Shown here: positions 32,175-40,234 of the stretch, in pieces | How positions within the stretch are numbered: position 1 is the first letter of the stretch | Layout: the number at the start of each line of letters is the position of its first letter | Virus record (IMG/VR): IMGVR_UViG_3300027743_000012 | Span: 1 to 46,934 of that record | Direction: 5' to 3' (one strand) | Length of the DNA: 46,934 nucleotides | DNA from: a virus | Notes under the pieces: model-generated | Told to the model about the DNA's origin: nothing | Seen by the model: only the letters and a program-made list of their open reading frames with translations | The model's database searches: none | Program-made: the position numbers and the translations under genes

Positions 32175-33104
32175 ATGAATGACGATTTCGAATTAGTCGA
32201 AGCGGTCGAGGTAGGCACCAACAACATGCAAGTCTACCAGCAGGACAAGGCTACCATTGACATGCAGATATCTACTGCAAAGCGGTGGCCAAGAAACATT
32301 AAGAAAGTTGTAGACAATTGCGTTGCCATCATTAGCCTGGATGCCGAGTTCGCAGACGATTGTACCTACACGCTAAAGAAAGGTGGCAAAGTTATTGCCG
32401 GCCCATCAGTCTACCTGGCAAGGCTTATCTGTCAGCAGATGGGAAACATTAGAGCAGAGAACAGAGTAGTCGGCTACAGCGACACACACGTTACCGTTGA
32501 AGCTACCTGCTTTGACCTTGAAACCAACTTTGCTATGAGGACACAGATTAAGAAGTCCATTGTCGGTAGCTCAGGCAAGTATAGCGAGGATATGCAGGTC
32601 ATTACTGGCAATGCTGCCAATGCTATTGCTTTGAGGAACGCCATTTTTGCAGTTGTACCCCAGGCTATAACCAAGAAGGTTTATGATGCTGCAAAGAAAG
32701 CTATTGCTGGCGACTTGAGTGACTCCACCAAGCTAATGGCAAAGCGTACCAAGCTGTTTGAATATCTAATCGGTGCCTATGGTATAACCGAAATGGAAAT
32801 CCTGAAATCAGTAGGCAAAGCTACTGCTGACCACATTACACCTGATGATATCGTAGCCATCATTGGTTATGACAAGTCTATCAAGGAGGGTGAAATGAAG
32901 GTAGCCGATATCTTCCGGACGGATACTCTAAACGTCCGCTTCATCAACAAGCCTAAGACTCCTGAACTTGACAGGCTTAAAGCATTGATTGACAATGCTA
33001 AGAAGGTGGAAGACCTTACTAAACTGCAATCATTTGTAGTAAACTACCCCGAAGTTACAGAACAGTTTGACAAAAAATTTAACGAACTAAAAGAAACCAA
33101 ATAA
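32175..33104 (+). CDS. Probable single-strand annealing / recombination-associated phage protein
   Basis: A 309-residue protein of a family common in phages near exonuclease genes. The diagnostic stretch is the N-terminal ISTAKRWPRNIKKVVDN (about 32-48), then GGKVIAGPSVYLARLICQQM (about 70-89) with GNIR, CFDLETNFAM (about 112-121), and YSEDMQVITGNAANAIALRN (about 136-155). This family is usually annotated as hypothetical or as a RecT/ERF-like annealing protein. Its place just before an HNH gene and a YqaJ-like exonuclease fits an exonuclease-annealing pair, as in the Red system. The biochemical role is inferred from context. Confidence 0.65.
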   Translation: MNDDFELVEAVEVGTNNMQVYQQDKATIDMQISTAKRWPRNIKKVVDNCVAIISLDAEFADDCTYTLKKGGKVIAGPSVYLARLICQQMGNIRAENRVVGYSDTHVTVEATCFDLETNFAMRTQIKKSIVGSSGKYSEDMQVITGNAANAIALRNAIFAVVPQAITKKVYDAAKKAIAGDLSDSTKLMAKRTKLFEYLIGAYGITEMEILKSVGKATADHITPDDIVAIIGYDKSIKEGEMKVADIFRTDTLNVRFINKPKTPELDRLKALIDNAKKVEDLTKLQSFVVNYPEVTEQFDKKFNELKETK

Positions 33105-33107
33105 GTT

Positions 33108-33386
33108 ATGGCTATTACACCGAAGAAACTATCGAAGTTGGGCTACATAGTCCTGAAAAATGGCAAGATTAAAGGCAAGCATGTACCGTATATGAAGCCT
33201 GTATTAGACACCGGAGGATTTTATTCCACTAGCTTTGCTTTTGGAAGGACAGGAGAAAGGACTAAGGATTATATCCATCGTGTAGTAGCCAAAGTCCATG
33301 TACCGAACCCTGAAAAGCTACGCAGGGTAACGCATATTAATGGTGACAAATCCGATAACCGTGCTATAAACTTAAGGTGGATATGA
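33108..33386 (+). CDS. HNH endonuclease (short)
   Basis: A 92-residue protein whose C-terminal half is an HNH_3-type domain: DYIHRVVAKVHVPN (54-67, H57), THINGDKSDNRAINLRW (75-91, H76, N84). The N-terminal part is basic. Small HNH genes of this type are often mobile elements or DNA-nicking factors. It is inserted neatly between the recombination gene and a small gene, with an ATGA overlap. The target is unknown. Confidence 0.8.
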   Translation: MAITPKKLSKLGYIVLKNGKIKGKHVPYMKPVLDTGGFYSTSFAFGRTGERTKDYIHRVVAKVHVPNPEKLRRVTHINGDKSDNRAINLRWI

Positions 33387-33571
33387 AAGCAGGTGACACA
33401 ATCTACAAAGACCTTCCAGACGGAACCATCAACCAGAAACTCTCATCCTGGCAAAACGTGGAGCTACTCGTTAAAAAGGGGTGGTACACAAAACCAAAAG
33501 AAGTAAATCCTTCTAAAGATTTACCCTCATCTAACCAGCCAACATCCAATACTGGCATTACAAATGGCTAG
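33383..33571 (+). CDS. Small hypothetical protein
   Basis: A 62-residue protein with a compact N-terminal part (GDTIYKDLPDGTINQKLSSW) and a Ser/Pro/Asn-rich tail. The ATG at 33383 overlaps the HNH stop (ATGA); an upstream GTG at 33377 is inside the HNH gene. Function unknown. Confidence 0.55.
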   Translation: MKAGDTIYKDLPDGTINQKLSSWQNVELLVKKGWYTKPKEVNPSKDLPSSNQPTSNTGITNG

Positions 33572-33595
33572 TTAAGCTGGCCGAAAAATGAAACT

Positions 33596-33820
33596 ATGAA
33601 ATCACGCACATGGCTTAAAGACTTAGTTGAAGAATTTTCTTATGAGCATTACTTGAAGCAGCAACCAGCTTTAGTTGAAGGCATTAAAAAGCTATTGATT
33701 GCAGGCGAAAAACCTGCCACAATTAGGAAGTTCTGCAAGCAATCTTGCGGTAAAGCAAACCTGACAGCTTCCACTATCGGCCACATGATTGACCATGTAA
33801 ATAAGCAAATAAAAAACTAA
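33596..33820 (+). CDS. Small basic helical protein
   Basis: A 74-residue basic protein. The central GEKPATIRKFCKQSCGKANL and TASTIGHMIDHV look like a small helical, possibly DNA-binding unit (helix-turn-helix-like), but no family match is certain. It precedes the exonuclease by four bases and could be a regulator or cofactor of it. Confidence 0.55.
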   Translation: MKSRTWLKDLVEEFSYEHYLKQQPALVEGIKKLLIAGEKPATIRKFCKQSCGKANLTASTIGHMIDHVNKQIKN

Positions 33821-33824
33821 GAAC

Positions 33825-34715
33825 ATGATAGACAACTTTGATAACTACTTATTCCGTGCCCATGCCGTAGGCAAGATAATGACAGACCCAAAAGGAAAGC
33901 ATCCTAAGATAGCCGCCGAAGAGGCTAGGGAAATGTTCAGAAAGAAACTGTACACATACCAGGAAACTAAGAACAAAGAGACAGAGACAGCTAAGAAGCT
34001 ATTGAAGTCGATGGAAACTCTGTCTTTAAAGATAGACAAATTCGATGCGCTGGCAGACCAGCCATGGCTATCAGGTACTTGCAAGGCGCATCTGGCTAAC
34101 CTGTTCGTTGCTGCTGTCTATGACAGGCATGAGGATTTCTTCAACAAGTATATGACTAAGGGTCTAATGGTGGAGGAGGACGTAATAACAAACTACTGCC
34201 TACTTACTGGCAACATGGCTGTAAAGAACACAGTCCGTCTAAAGAACGACTACGTTGAAGGAGAGAATGACTTTGAAATAGACGATGTGGTTCTGGATGC
34301 CAAAGCCAAGTGGTCTATCTTCCAGTTCACAAGGGACAGGGTTGTACCAATAGACCCGATATACCACTGGCAGTTGGACTGCTATATGTGGCTGTTCAAC
34401 AAGCCAAAAGCCAGGCTTGTGCAGGGTTTAGTTAACACGCCGGAAAAGCTAATCCTCAAAGAAGAAAAGGAACTGTTGTATAAGTTCATAGGCACCGAAG
34501 AGGACTATAAGGCAGCGTGCGCAGAGCTAAGAAGGAACCATACCTATGATGATATTCCTTTGGACAAGAAGATGAACTGGATAGACGTCAAGCGTAGCGA
34601 AGAAAGGATTGAGCTAATAAAAGCAAGGGTAACCGAGTGCCGAGAATATATGAATGGCCTATTAACTAACAATTTAAAACTAACCTTCGAGGAGGACACA
34701 GAAGATGAGACTTAA
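33825..34715 (+). CDS. YqaJ/PD-(D/E)xK-type exonuclease
   Basis: A 296-residue nuclease of the phage recombination exonuclease type. The catalytic order is visible: acidic helix MVEEDVITNYC (115-125, E117/E118), then GENDFEIDDVVLDAKAKWS (146-164, D149, D158-x-K160), then QFTRDRVV and the helix PIYHWQLDCYMWLFNK that follows the nuclease core in YqaJ-like enzymes. It would degrade one strand to give single-stranded DNA for the annealing protein at 32175-33104. It overlaps the next gene by 11 bp. Confidence 0.8.
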   Translation: MIDNFDNYLFRAHAVGKIMTDPKGKHPKIAAEEAREMFRKKLYTYQETKNKETETAKKLLKSMETLSLKIDKFDALADQPWLSGTCKAHLANLFVAAVYDRHEDFFNKYMTKGLMVEEDVITNYCLLTGNMAVKNTVRLKNDYVEGENDFEIDDVVLDAKAKWSIFQFTRDRVVPIDPIYHWQLDCYMWLFNKPKARLVQGLVNTPEKLILKEEKELLYKFIGTEEDYKAACAELRRNHTYDDIPLDKKMNWIDVKRSEERIELIKARVTECREYMNGLLTNNLKLTFEEDTEDET

Positions 34716-34932
34716 AGTAGACGGCGATTTTATCTACGCCGAAGATGGGACGATAGTTGCTGTGGTCACCGACCATTGCAGCGACGAGCTAAAACGGGAG
34801 ATTGAGTTTGGCTCCGAGGCATTGCCTATTGTCAGAGAGTTTATCTCCAACACCAATAGCGGTTCGCTACGGCCCAGGACAACAGTAAAACGGTTTGAAA
34901 ATTTACTAAACAAATACGAGCTAACAACATGA
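34705..34932 (+). CDS. Hypothetical early protein
   Basis: A 75-residue protein opening with a small beta hairpin (LKVDGDFIYAEDGTIVAVV) and ending in a helix (VKRFENLLNKYEL). Of unknown function. It overlaps both the exonuclease and the methyltransferase gene (ATGA at 34929), so the three are translated together. Confidence 0.6.
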   Translation: MRLKVDGDFIYAEDGTIVAVVTDHCSDELKREIEFGSEALPIVREFISNTNSGSLRPRTTVKRFENLLNKYELTT

Positions 34933-35648
34933 CAGAACACATTGAACAGATGCTAAAGGACGGTGTAATATGGGAACATACTAAGGTTGGCACCGTAGAC
35001 TTTATACACGCAGACAACATGCCATTCCTTAGATGGTGCAAGGAGAACATGTTATGGCATTACTTCCATGTTGTCATAGCCGACCCGCCGTATGGTATAG
35101 ATGTTACTAATATGAACATGGGTACTGACAAGAAGATGCGTGAAGCATTAGAGGCTAAGTACGAAATGGGAGATTGGGACGGAGAGATACCAACTAAAGA
35201 ATACTTTGAACTCCTTGACTATGTAGCAAGGCAGCAGATTATATGGGGTGCCAACTACTTCACCGAACACCTGTCATGGTCTGGCCGTAGCTTTTGTGTG
35301 TGGGACAAGATGCTAAGTTATACAGCGTTCTCCCATGCTGAATTAGCACTGACAACCTACGATCAAAACGCTGTGATTGTACCCTATGCCAGGGGCAGAC
35401 TGGAGAAGCAGGACGAAGGCCGTAGACACCGGACACAGAAGCCAGTCTACCTGTATGACTACCTGCACCTGACGTATGTGCAGAAAGGTCAGAGGATATT
35501 AGACACTCATGGTGGTTCGTTCAGTCATGCCATAGCTGCTATCAAGAACGGAAATCATTTAATCATAATGGACAAGCAGAAAAGCTACTATGATGCCGGT
35601 ATTGCTGCTGCTAAAGAAACTTTAAAAACGCCGAGGTTGGCATTCTAA
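34929..35648 (+). CDS. Orphan DNA methyltransferase (N6-adenine or N4-cytosine type)
   Basis: A 239-residue AdoMet-dependent DNA methyltransferase. Catalytic motif IV is VIADPPYG (49-56, DPPY at 52-55). The AdoMet-binding end is RTQKPVYLYDYL (about 174-185), followed by GQRILDTHGGSFSHAIAA (about 192-209, variant of the FxGxG motif). The circular permutation (DPPY first, FxGxG late) is that of beta-class enzymes. There is no restriction partner next to it, so it probably protects phage DNA from host restriction. The target sequence cannot be read from the protein. Confidence 0.88.
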   Translation: MTEHIEQMLKDGVIWEHTKVGTVDFIHADNMPFLRWCKENMLWHYFHVVIADPPYGIDVTNMNMGTDKKMREALEAKYEMGDWDGEIPTKEYFELLDYVARQQIIWGANYFTEHLSWSGRSFCVWDKMLSYTAFSHAELALTTYDQNAVIVPYARGRLEKQDEGRRHRTQKPVYLYDYLHLTYVQKGQRILDTHGGSFSHAIAAIKNGNHLIIMDKQKSYYDAGIAAAKETLKTPRLAF

Positions 35649-35650
35649 AC

Positions 35651-35839
35651 ATGGACAAACGGTTTGTACGATTTAAAGTTGCTATTGAAATCCTTGAAGA
35701 TAAGCTAATGTTTATGAAGATATTAGAAATGGAATGTAAGAAGTACGGAATAGATGTAGACAAACCATATACTTATGACATTGGTTTCACCGGCAATGAC
35801 TATATAATGAATACAAGAACCATAGTCGTAATACAATAA
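35651..35839 (+). CDS. Small hypothetical protein
   Basis: A 62-residue protein, helical at the N-terminus (KRFVRFKVAIEILEDKLMF) with a short beta C-terminus. It starts two bases after the methyltransferase stop. Function unknown. Confidence 0.55.
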   Translation: MDKRFVRFKVAIEILEDKLMFMKILEMECKKYGIDVDKPYTYDIGFTGNDYIMNTRTIVVIQ

Positions 35840-35840
35840 C

Positions 35841-36086
35841 ATGGAAACATACTATTTTACGTTCACGCACAAGCAGGAGACAGTAGACGGTCTTCCTATG
35901 CATGGCAGATGGGTCAGGGTGATAGCTAAAAGCTTTCCAGATGCCCGTAGACACTTTGTCCTTCACTTTTCTTCTTTGAGGATGCCTACTCCAATGAGTT
36001 TCGCTATGCAATATGACGAGACAAGGTTCCAGCCTAAGTATTATCCGGACGGAGAGCTAATGTGCATAAAACAGGAGGAGGAATAA
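35841..36086 (+). CDS. Small hypothetical protein
   Basis: An 81-residue alpha/beta protein (YYFTFTHKQETVDGLPMHGR, then VRVIAKSFPDARRHFVLHF). The VxAxSFxDARRxFV segment resembles a short domain seen in many phage accessory proteins, but I cannot name it. It overlaps the next small membrane gene by one base (TAATG). Confidence 0.6.
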   Translation: METYYFTFTHKQETVDGLPMHGRWVRVIAKSFPDARRHFVLHFSSLRMPTPMSFAMQYDETRFQPKYYPDGELMCIKQEEE

Positions 36087-36190
36087 TGGAAAGACAAAGG
36101 TATATATTCTACCTGGCAATGGCTGCCGCAGCATTGTTTGTTGCAGCTTGTTTAGTACAAATAATGATTTATTACAATGAGTATAGATAG
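36086..36190 (+). CDS. Tiny single-span membrane protein
   Basis: A 34-residue peptide (MERQRYIFYLAMAAAALFVA...) with one transmembrane helix at about 8-29 and short polar ends. It overlaps the gene before (TAATG) and the methyltransferase-like gene after. The AGGAGGAGG sequence upstream is a good ribosome-binding site. Function unknown; a membrane-active early protein is possible. Confidence 0.55.
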   Translation: MERQRYIFYLAMAAAALFVAACLVQIMIYYNEYR

Positions 36191-36842
36191 AAGCAAGATT
36201 AGAATACTCGTAGCCTGCGAAGAGTCTAACGCAGTAAGCGGCAGGTTTAATGATGCTGGTTTTGATAGCTGGAGTTGTGACTTACAATATAGCTCTGACA
36301 TTTTTAACAAGAAGCATTATAGGTGTAGCGTGTTCGACATAATAAACGATGGCTGGCATTGTCTTATAGCATTTCCACCTTGTACACATCTTGCAGTAAC
36401 TGGAGCTAAACATTTCCGCAAAAAAGAAAATGACGGGAGACAGGCTGCGGCCATAGAGTTCTTCATGGCTATGGTTAACGCACCGATACACAGGATTGCT
36501 ATTGAAAATCCAGTTGGTATAATGAGTGGTCTACATAAGCCGCCTACGCAGATTGTCGAACCTTATTATTTTGGGGACAAAGCAACCAAGAAAACGTGTC
36601 TATGGCTGAAAAACTTGCCTCCACTATTTCATAATGCTAAACCCGATTTATTTAATCCGACCGCCACCCATGTAGACCGGGGAAAAGAGAAAGTCTACGG
36701 CGATGGGTCTAAGTTCTCCAAGTGGTATGCTGAAACATCAAACTTGCCACATTCAGAACGTAGCAAGGCCAGGTCAAAGACCTTCAATGGTATAGCCGAT
36801 GCAATGGTAGATCAGTGGTCACCTATAATTGAAAGAGTATGA
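36177..36842 (+). CDS. DNA cytosine-5 methyltransferase-like phage protein
   Basis: A 221-residue protein of a phage family related to C5-methyltransferases. Motif I-like start IRILVACEESNAVSGRF (8-24), motif IV with FPPCTHLAVTG (66-76; PPC 67-69), motif VI-like AIENPVGIM (108-116; ENP 110-112), and a later TCLWLKNLP (140-148). C5 enzymes transfer a methyl group from AdoMet to cytosine C5 with the PPC cysteine as nucleophile. The protein is shorter than typical bacterial enzymes and lacks an obvious separate target-recognition domain, so the activity should be regarded as probable only. Confidence 0.75.
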   Translation: MSIDRSKIRILVACEESNAVSGRFNDAGFDSWSCDLQYSSDIFNKKHYRCSVFDIINDGWHCLIAFPPCTHLAVTGAKHFRKKENDGRQAAAIEFFMAMVNAPIHRIAIENPVGIMSGLHKPPTQIVEPYYFGDKATKKTCLWLKNLPPLFHNAKPDLFNPTATHVDRGKEKVYGDGSKFSKWYAETSNLPHSERSKARSKTFNGIADAMVDQWSPIIERV

Positions 36843-37378
36843 TACTAGAATGGCCAGAGTCCAGCCTGATAGCTGGAAGCGAGTACGATGTAGACAAGTG
36901 TGAGCTAACGATACACTTCAAGAAATACTATATTGAACAGGAGACATATTATGTCGAGCCTGAAACTTACATAGCCTTCTGTAAGGCTAAGTCGAAGGGA
37001 AAGTTTTATTTAAATTTCATCAAGCCTAAAAAAACAAAACAAATGGCAGATTTAATTATCAAGTGCAAAATCGATGTGACTAAATTGCTAAAAGAGTGGC
37101 TGTTTAGTGGAACCAAAGGAACGTATCTAAATTGTACTGTATTGTACAATGCCGAGAAAGATGCCTATGGAAACAATGGTATGATTACGCAGGACGTGCC
37201 TACCGAAGTGTATAAGAAGGACAAAGCAAAGCGGGGGCCAATCTTAGGCAACTGCAAAGTGTTTGAGAAAGGTGTAGACAACATTGAACAACAGCCTGGC
37301 CAAGAGAAGGGACTAACATTGGTTGGAGATGCTACCTCTCCAGAAGCTAAAGCCGCTTGGGACGATTTACCATTTTAA
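36839..37378 (+). CDS. KTSC domain fused to an SSB-like protein
   Basis: A 179-residue protein with two parts. Residues 1-62 look like a KTSC domain (YDVDKCELTIHFKKY... YYVEPETYIAFCKAKSKGKF). Residues 69-179 look like a phage single-strand DNA-binding protein: IDVTKLLKEWLFSGTKGTYL, VLYNAEKDAYGN, and the acidic C-terminal tip AAWDDLPF, the classic SSB tail used for partner binding. The methionine M69 (codon at 37043) could serve as an internal start for the SSB part alone. It overlaps the gene before by ATGA and is followed by a hairpin. Confidence 0.7.
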   Translation: MILEWPESSLIAGSEYDVDKCELTIHFKKYYIEQETYYVEPETYIAFCKAKSKGKFYLNFIKPKKTKQMADLIIKCKIDVTKLLKEWLFSGTKGTYLNCTVLYNAEKDAYGNNGMITQDVPTEVYKKDKAKRGPILGNCKVFEKGVDNIEQQPGQEKGLTLVGDATSPEAKAAWDDLPF

Positions 37379-37392
37379 TTAACAAATTAAAC

Positions 37393-37412
37393 AGGGGAGC
37401 TAACACTCCCCT
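37393..37412 (+). terminator. Hairpin after the KTSC-SSB gene
   Basis: AGGGGAG (37393-37399) and CTCCCCT (37406-37412) form a perfect 7-bp stem with a 6-nt loop. The tail TATTCT is only weakly T-rich, so it is a weak terminator or a transcript-stabilising hairpin. The next gene starts 7 bp later. Confidence 0.5.
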
Positions 37413-37418
37413 TATTCT

Positions 37419-37772
37419 ATGACTTATCAAGAGACTACAGTAGATATTAAGTTCGTTGAGGTTGAAGGAACCTCTAAAGTTATCCAATACGCTAAATCAT
37501 TTATGAAAAATTGTGGATTAATCTTATTGTCACATTCAGACAGCAAGCTAAGGAAAAGATTTGTGGTAAAAGGGTTTGTAGGAAGCGGGTTTATTGACAT
37601 TACATTAGACTTAACCGGAAACATAGCTAAAGATGTTAATGCAATATACGATTGTGTCAATTCCAACAAAGAACTAAACGAACATGCAATATTCAATGGA
37701 TGCAGAGTAGCTACAAGAGACAACAAAATCTCTGCTAGGCTATATTATTCTGAAAAACTTAATCTAAATTGA
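37419..37772 (+). CDS. Hypothetical early protein
   Basis: A 117-residue alpha/beta protein (TTVDIKFVEVEGTSKVIQYA... GFVGSGFIDITLDLTGNI... IFNGCRVATRDNKISARL) with no recognised family. It lies between the KTSC-SSB gene and a terminator-like stretch and ends the sub-operon. Confidence 0.6.
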   Translation: MTYQETTVDIKFVEVEGTSKVIQYAKSFMKNCGLILLSHSDSKLRKRFVVKGFVGSGFIDITLDLTGNIAKDVNAIYDCVNSNKELNEHAIFNGCRVATRDNKISARLYYSEKLNLN

Positions 37773-37810
37773 GAACGCAGTTTTAGCCAACTCAAGCTCA
37801 ACCGTAACGG

Positions 37811-37830
37811 AGGCATTTGCAGCCTTTTTT
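37811..37830 (+). terminator. Candidate Rho-independent terminator
   Basis: AGGC (37811-37814) and GCCT (37822-37825) form a short stem, extended by G-T pairs, followed by T residues to 37830. A wider pair CCGTAA / TTACGG (37802-37807 and 37828-37833) surrounds it. A termination role after 37772 is plausible; the short core stem keeps confidence moderate. Confidence 0.5.
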
Positions 37831-37869
37831 ACGGCCTTATTTTCATTGTAACGGATACCCTTATTTTTA

Positions 37870-37906
37870 TATTAAACCGGCTGCAAAGGCCGGCAAAGTA
37901 CCTTTG
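37870..37906 (+). promoter_or_regulatory. Candidate promoter for the helicase-primase operon
   Basis: TACCTTTG (37899-37906) is an exact TAnnTTTG -7 element, 43 bp before the ATG at 37949. It is overlapped on the left by a hairpin CCGGC/GCCGG (37878-37882 and 37890-37894). No clear TTTG or TTAACA element is seen 19-21 bp upstream. Confidence 0.5.
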
Positions 37907-37948
37907 TCACCCATTCACAGTATTTCGCATATTCAAACCGGAACGATT

Positions 37949-38089
37949 ATGAAAAAGTCTATAATTTACCATGAGGATAGTCTTGCTAAAGTCAGTAAGA
38001 AGGATATAAAGAAAATGCTAAAGACGTTCAAGGGTGATAAAATTAAAAAATCTAAATCAACCAAATTTTTTTCCAAAATTCGAGTCTAA
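37949..38089 (+). CDS. Small basic protein
   Basis: A 46-residue very basic protein (KKSIIYHEDSLAKVSKKDIK, then lysine-rich to the end FFSKIRV). The upstream frame begins with non-ATG codons in the promoter region, so the ATG at 37949 is the start. It probably binds nucleic acid. It overlaps the next gene by one base (TAATG). Confidence 0.6.
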   Translation: MKKSIIYHEDSLAKVSKKDIKKMLKTFKGDKIKKSKSTKFFSKIRV

Positions 38090-38367
38090 TGTCTAAACCT
38101 TACGAAACTACCGGCCATTGGTCTGCAACAGCATACGACCTAAGAGGCGTTGAAAAGCCATACTATGTAGTATTTGATGGCGAGAAAAGCGAAAAAACTC
38201 TTCATAGACACATACTACCGGCTATGAGAGAAGCGCAGGAAATACGAGAAACTGGTAGACCGGCAGGAGTATTAAAAATCCATCCTGAGCTAACCCAGGT
38301 AGTTGTATCAATGTCACCGAAAATTCAACCTGATTATTCACCTTTAGAATTCGCAACAATCCTATGA
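38089..38367 (+). CDS. Hypothetical early protein
   Basis: A 92-residue alpha/beta protein (WSATAYDLRGVEKPYYVVFD... LHRHILPAMREAQEIRETGR). No known family. ATGA overlap with the next gene and TAATG overlap with the previous one show tight coupling within the replication operon. Confidence 0.6.
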   Translation: MSKPYETTGHWSATAYDLRGVEKPYYVVFDGEKSEKTLHRHILPAMREAQEIRETGRPAGVLKIHPELTQVVVSMSPKIQPDYSPLEFATIL

Positions 38368-38663
38368 GCAAGCAAATCAAAGTAGCCTTCAATGGCTGGA
38401 ACTGCCTTTTAGTAAAACATGCCTATCGTACTGGTGGTCATGTTGCCCTTGAACTTGTAGACGACACAGACGGAGAGTCAGTAGCAATGGCTACTGTAAA
38501 CCTGCCTGAAATAACATTAGAGCCAGGAGAAGTGCTAATAAAAGACTGGTCGGAAAACGAGGGGATGCTAAAAGCCCTCTCTGATGCCGGTGTAGTCGAA
38601 GATACTGGCAGAGCAATAAGAACCGGATTTTGTAGAGCTAACATTTGTAAATTACTCGTATAA
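38364..38663 (+). CDS. DUF4313-like protein
   Basis: A 99-residue protein. The motif chain VALELVDDTDGESVAMATV, NLPEITLEPGEVLIKDWSEN and EGMLKALSDAGVVEDTGRAI closely follows a small protein family widely found in Bacteroidota phages and mobile elements (I believe DUF4313). Its function is not known. It overlaps the helicase start by one base. The recognition comes from memory of the family pattern, so the name is less sure than the fact that it is conserved. Confidence 0.65.
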   Translation: MSKQIKVAFNGWNCLLVKHAYRTGGHVALELVDDTDGESVAMATVNLPEITLEPGEVLIKDWSENEGMLKALSDAGVVEDTGRAIRTGFCRANICKLLV

Positions 38664-40234
38664 TGGAAGATAGACTGTATCAAGAAGATTTAATTGATAG
38701 CCTTATAGAACTGGCTACCTCAAAGAGAAAGGTACTCGGCCAATTGCCTACTGGTGGCGGTAAAACTGTCATATTCGCTAAGATTGCAAGACGCTATTTC
38801 GTTAAACATGGCAAAGCTGTGCTAATCCTGGTACACAGAGAGGAATTGCTACGTCAGGCTCATAAGGCTGTCAAAGAGGTCTGTTGCATTGATGCTACCT
38901 TGATTACGTCTGAAACCAAACGTACTTATGCTAACAGGGTCTATATTGGCATGGTTGAGTCGGTTATGAACCGGCTACACAACTTTATCAATGTAGGCCT
39001 TGTTATTATAGATGAAGGTCATGTTGCTAACTTTAATAAAGTACATCAGTTCTTTCTTGAGGAAATAATCATAGCATTTTCGGCTACTCCAATCGCGGCA
39101 AGCAAAAAAGAACCTCTGAATAAATACTATAACGAGATTTGTACCGGCCCGCAGATATCCTGGCTAATCAAGAACGGATATTTGGCACAAAATATGACAA
39201 GGTGTCCAAAGGACATTGTAGACTCGACAAAGCTGGAAGTTGACAGCCTAAAAGGTGATTTTAAGGAACGGGCAATGGCAGCAGAGTTTAGCAAGCCCAG
39301 GTATTTAATGGAAACGCTAAGGTCTTATCATAAGATAGCACATGGCACAAAAGCAATCATATTCAATGTTACTAAAGAACATTCCAAAGCAGTTACTAAG
39401 CTATTTAAAGATTTTGGTTATCCATGTGAGCATCTGGACTCCGATACGACTATGGAGAATAGGCGCGAAATTTTGGCATGGTTTAAGGCTACGCCAGGAG
39501 CAATCCTCTGCAACGTGATGATAGCCACAGTTGGCTTTGACGAGCCTACGGTGGAGACTATCGTGTTGAACTTTTCAACCCTGTCTTTGCCTAAGTTCAT
39601 CCAGTGTTCTGGCCGTGGTAGCCGTCCGATTGGACAGTATTTCATAGACAAGCATCAGCATGAGTATCCATACAAGTTAGAGGAGAAGCAACACTTCAAC
39701 ATAATAGACTTGGGTGGGAACTGTATTAGATTTGGCGACTGGAATGACGATAGAGATTGGGCCGATCTATTCCACAATCCGCATAAACCAGCCGGAGGTT
39801 TAGCTCCTGTCAAGACTTGTCCAGAATGTGATGCTTTAGTTTATGCATCGGCTAGAATTTGTCCATATTGCGAATTTGAGTTTCCTCAAAAAGAAAGGGA
39901 ACCGGAGAAAGAATTTGAGGAGATAGTATTAGTGACTAGGAATATTGATATGGACAGGCTAATCGTAAAACATGCCTTTAAGTATGAATATTATACGTTT
40001 GATGAATTAGCAAAGACTGTTGTTGAGAATTTGATAGAACAGTATCCTAACCCAAATGAGAAGCAACGTCTAAAGTTCTTTGACATTTACTTTGGCTTAT
40101 GTGTAGACTGGTATAAGAAAGTAATGGCCGGACGGAATGGCAATATACCTGACATATCTAATAGTACATGGCATAAGAACAAGGCGAAATATAATTTCGA
40201 CCAACTACTTAAAAAAGAGCAATGCCTAGAGTAA
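38663..40234 (+). CDS. SF2 DEAD/DEAH-box DNA helicase
   Basis: A 523-residue superfamily 2 helicase. Motif I LPTGGGKT (28-35), motif II DEGH (about 117-120), motif III FSATP (about 138-142) and motif VI QCSGRGSRP (about 314-322) are all visible. A zinc-binding segment CPECDALVYASARICPYC (about 387-404; CxxC-10-CxxC) follows the helicase core. The protein would unwind DNA for replication or recombination. It overlaps the primase gene by 13 bp, so the two work together in one operon. Confidence 0.93.
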   Translation: MEDRLYQEDLIDSLIELATSKRKVLGQLPTGGGKTVIFAKIARRYFVKHGKAVLILVHREELLRQAHKAVKEVCCIDATLITSETKRTYANRVYIGMVESVMNRLHNFINVGLVIIDEGHVANFNKVHQFFLEEIIIAFSATPIAASKKEPLNKYYNEICTGPQISWLIKNGYLAQNMTRCPKDIVDSTKLEVDSLKGDFKERAMAAEFSKPRYLMETLRSYHKIAHGTKAIIFNVTKEHSKAVTKLFKDFGYPCEHLDSDTTMENRREILAWFKATPGAILCNVMIATVGFDEPTVETIVLNFSTLSLPKFIQCSGRGSRPIGQYFIDKHQHEYPYKLEEKQHFNIIDLGGNCIRFGDWNDDRDWADLFHNPHKPAGGLAPVKTCPECDALVYASARICPYCEFEFPQKEREPEKEFEEIVLVTRNIDMDRLIVKHAFKYEYYTFDELAKTVVENLIEQYPNPNEKQRLKFFDIYFGLCVDWYKKVMAGRNGNIPDISNSTWHKNKAKYNFDQLLKKEQCLE

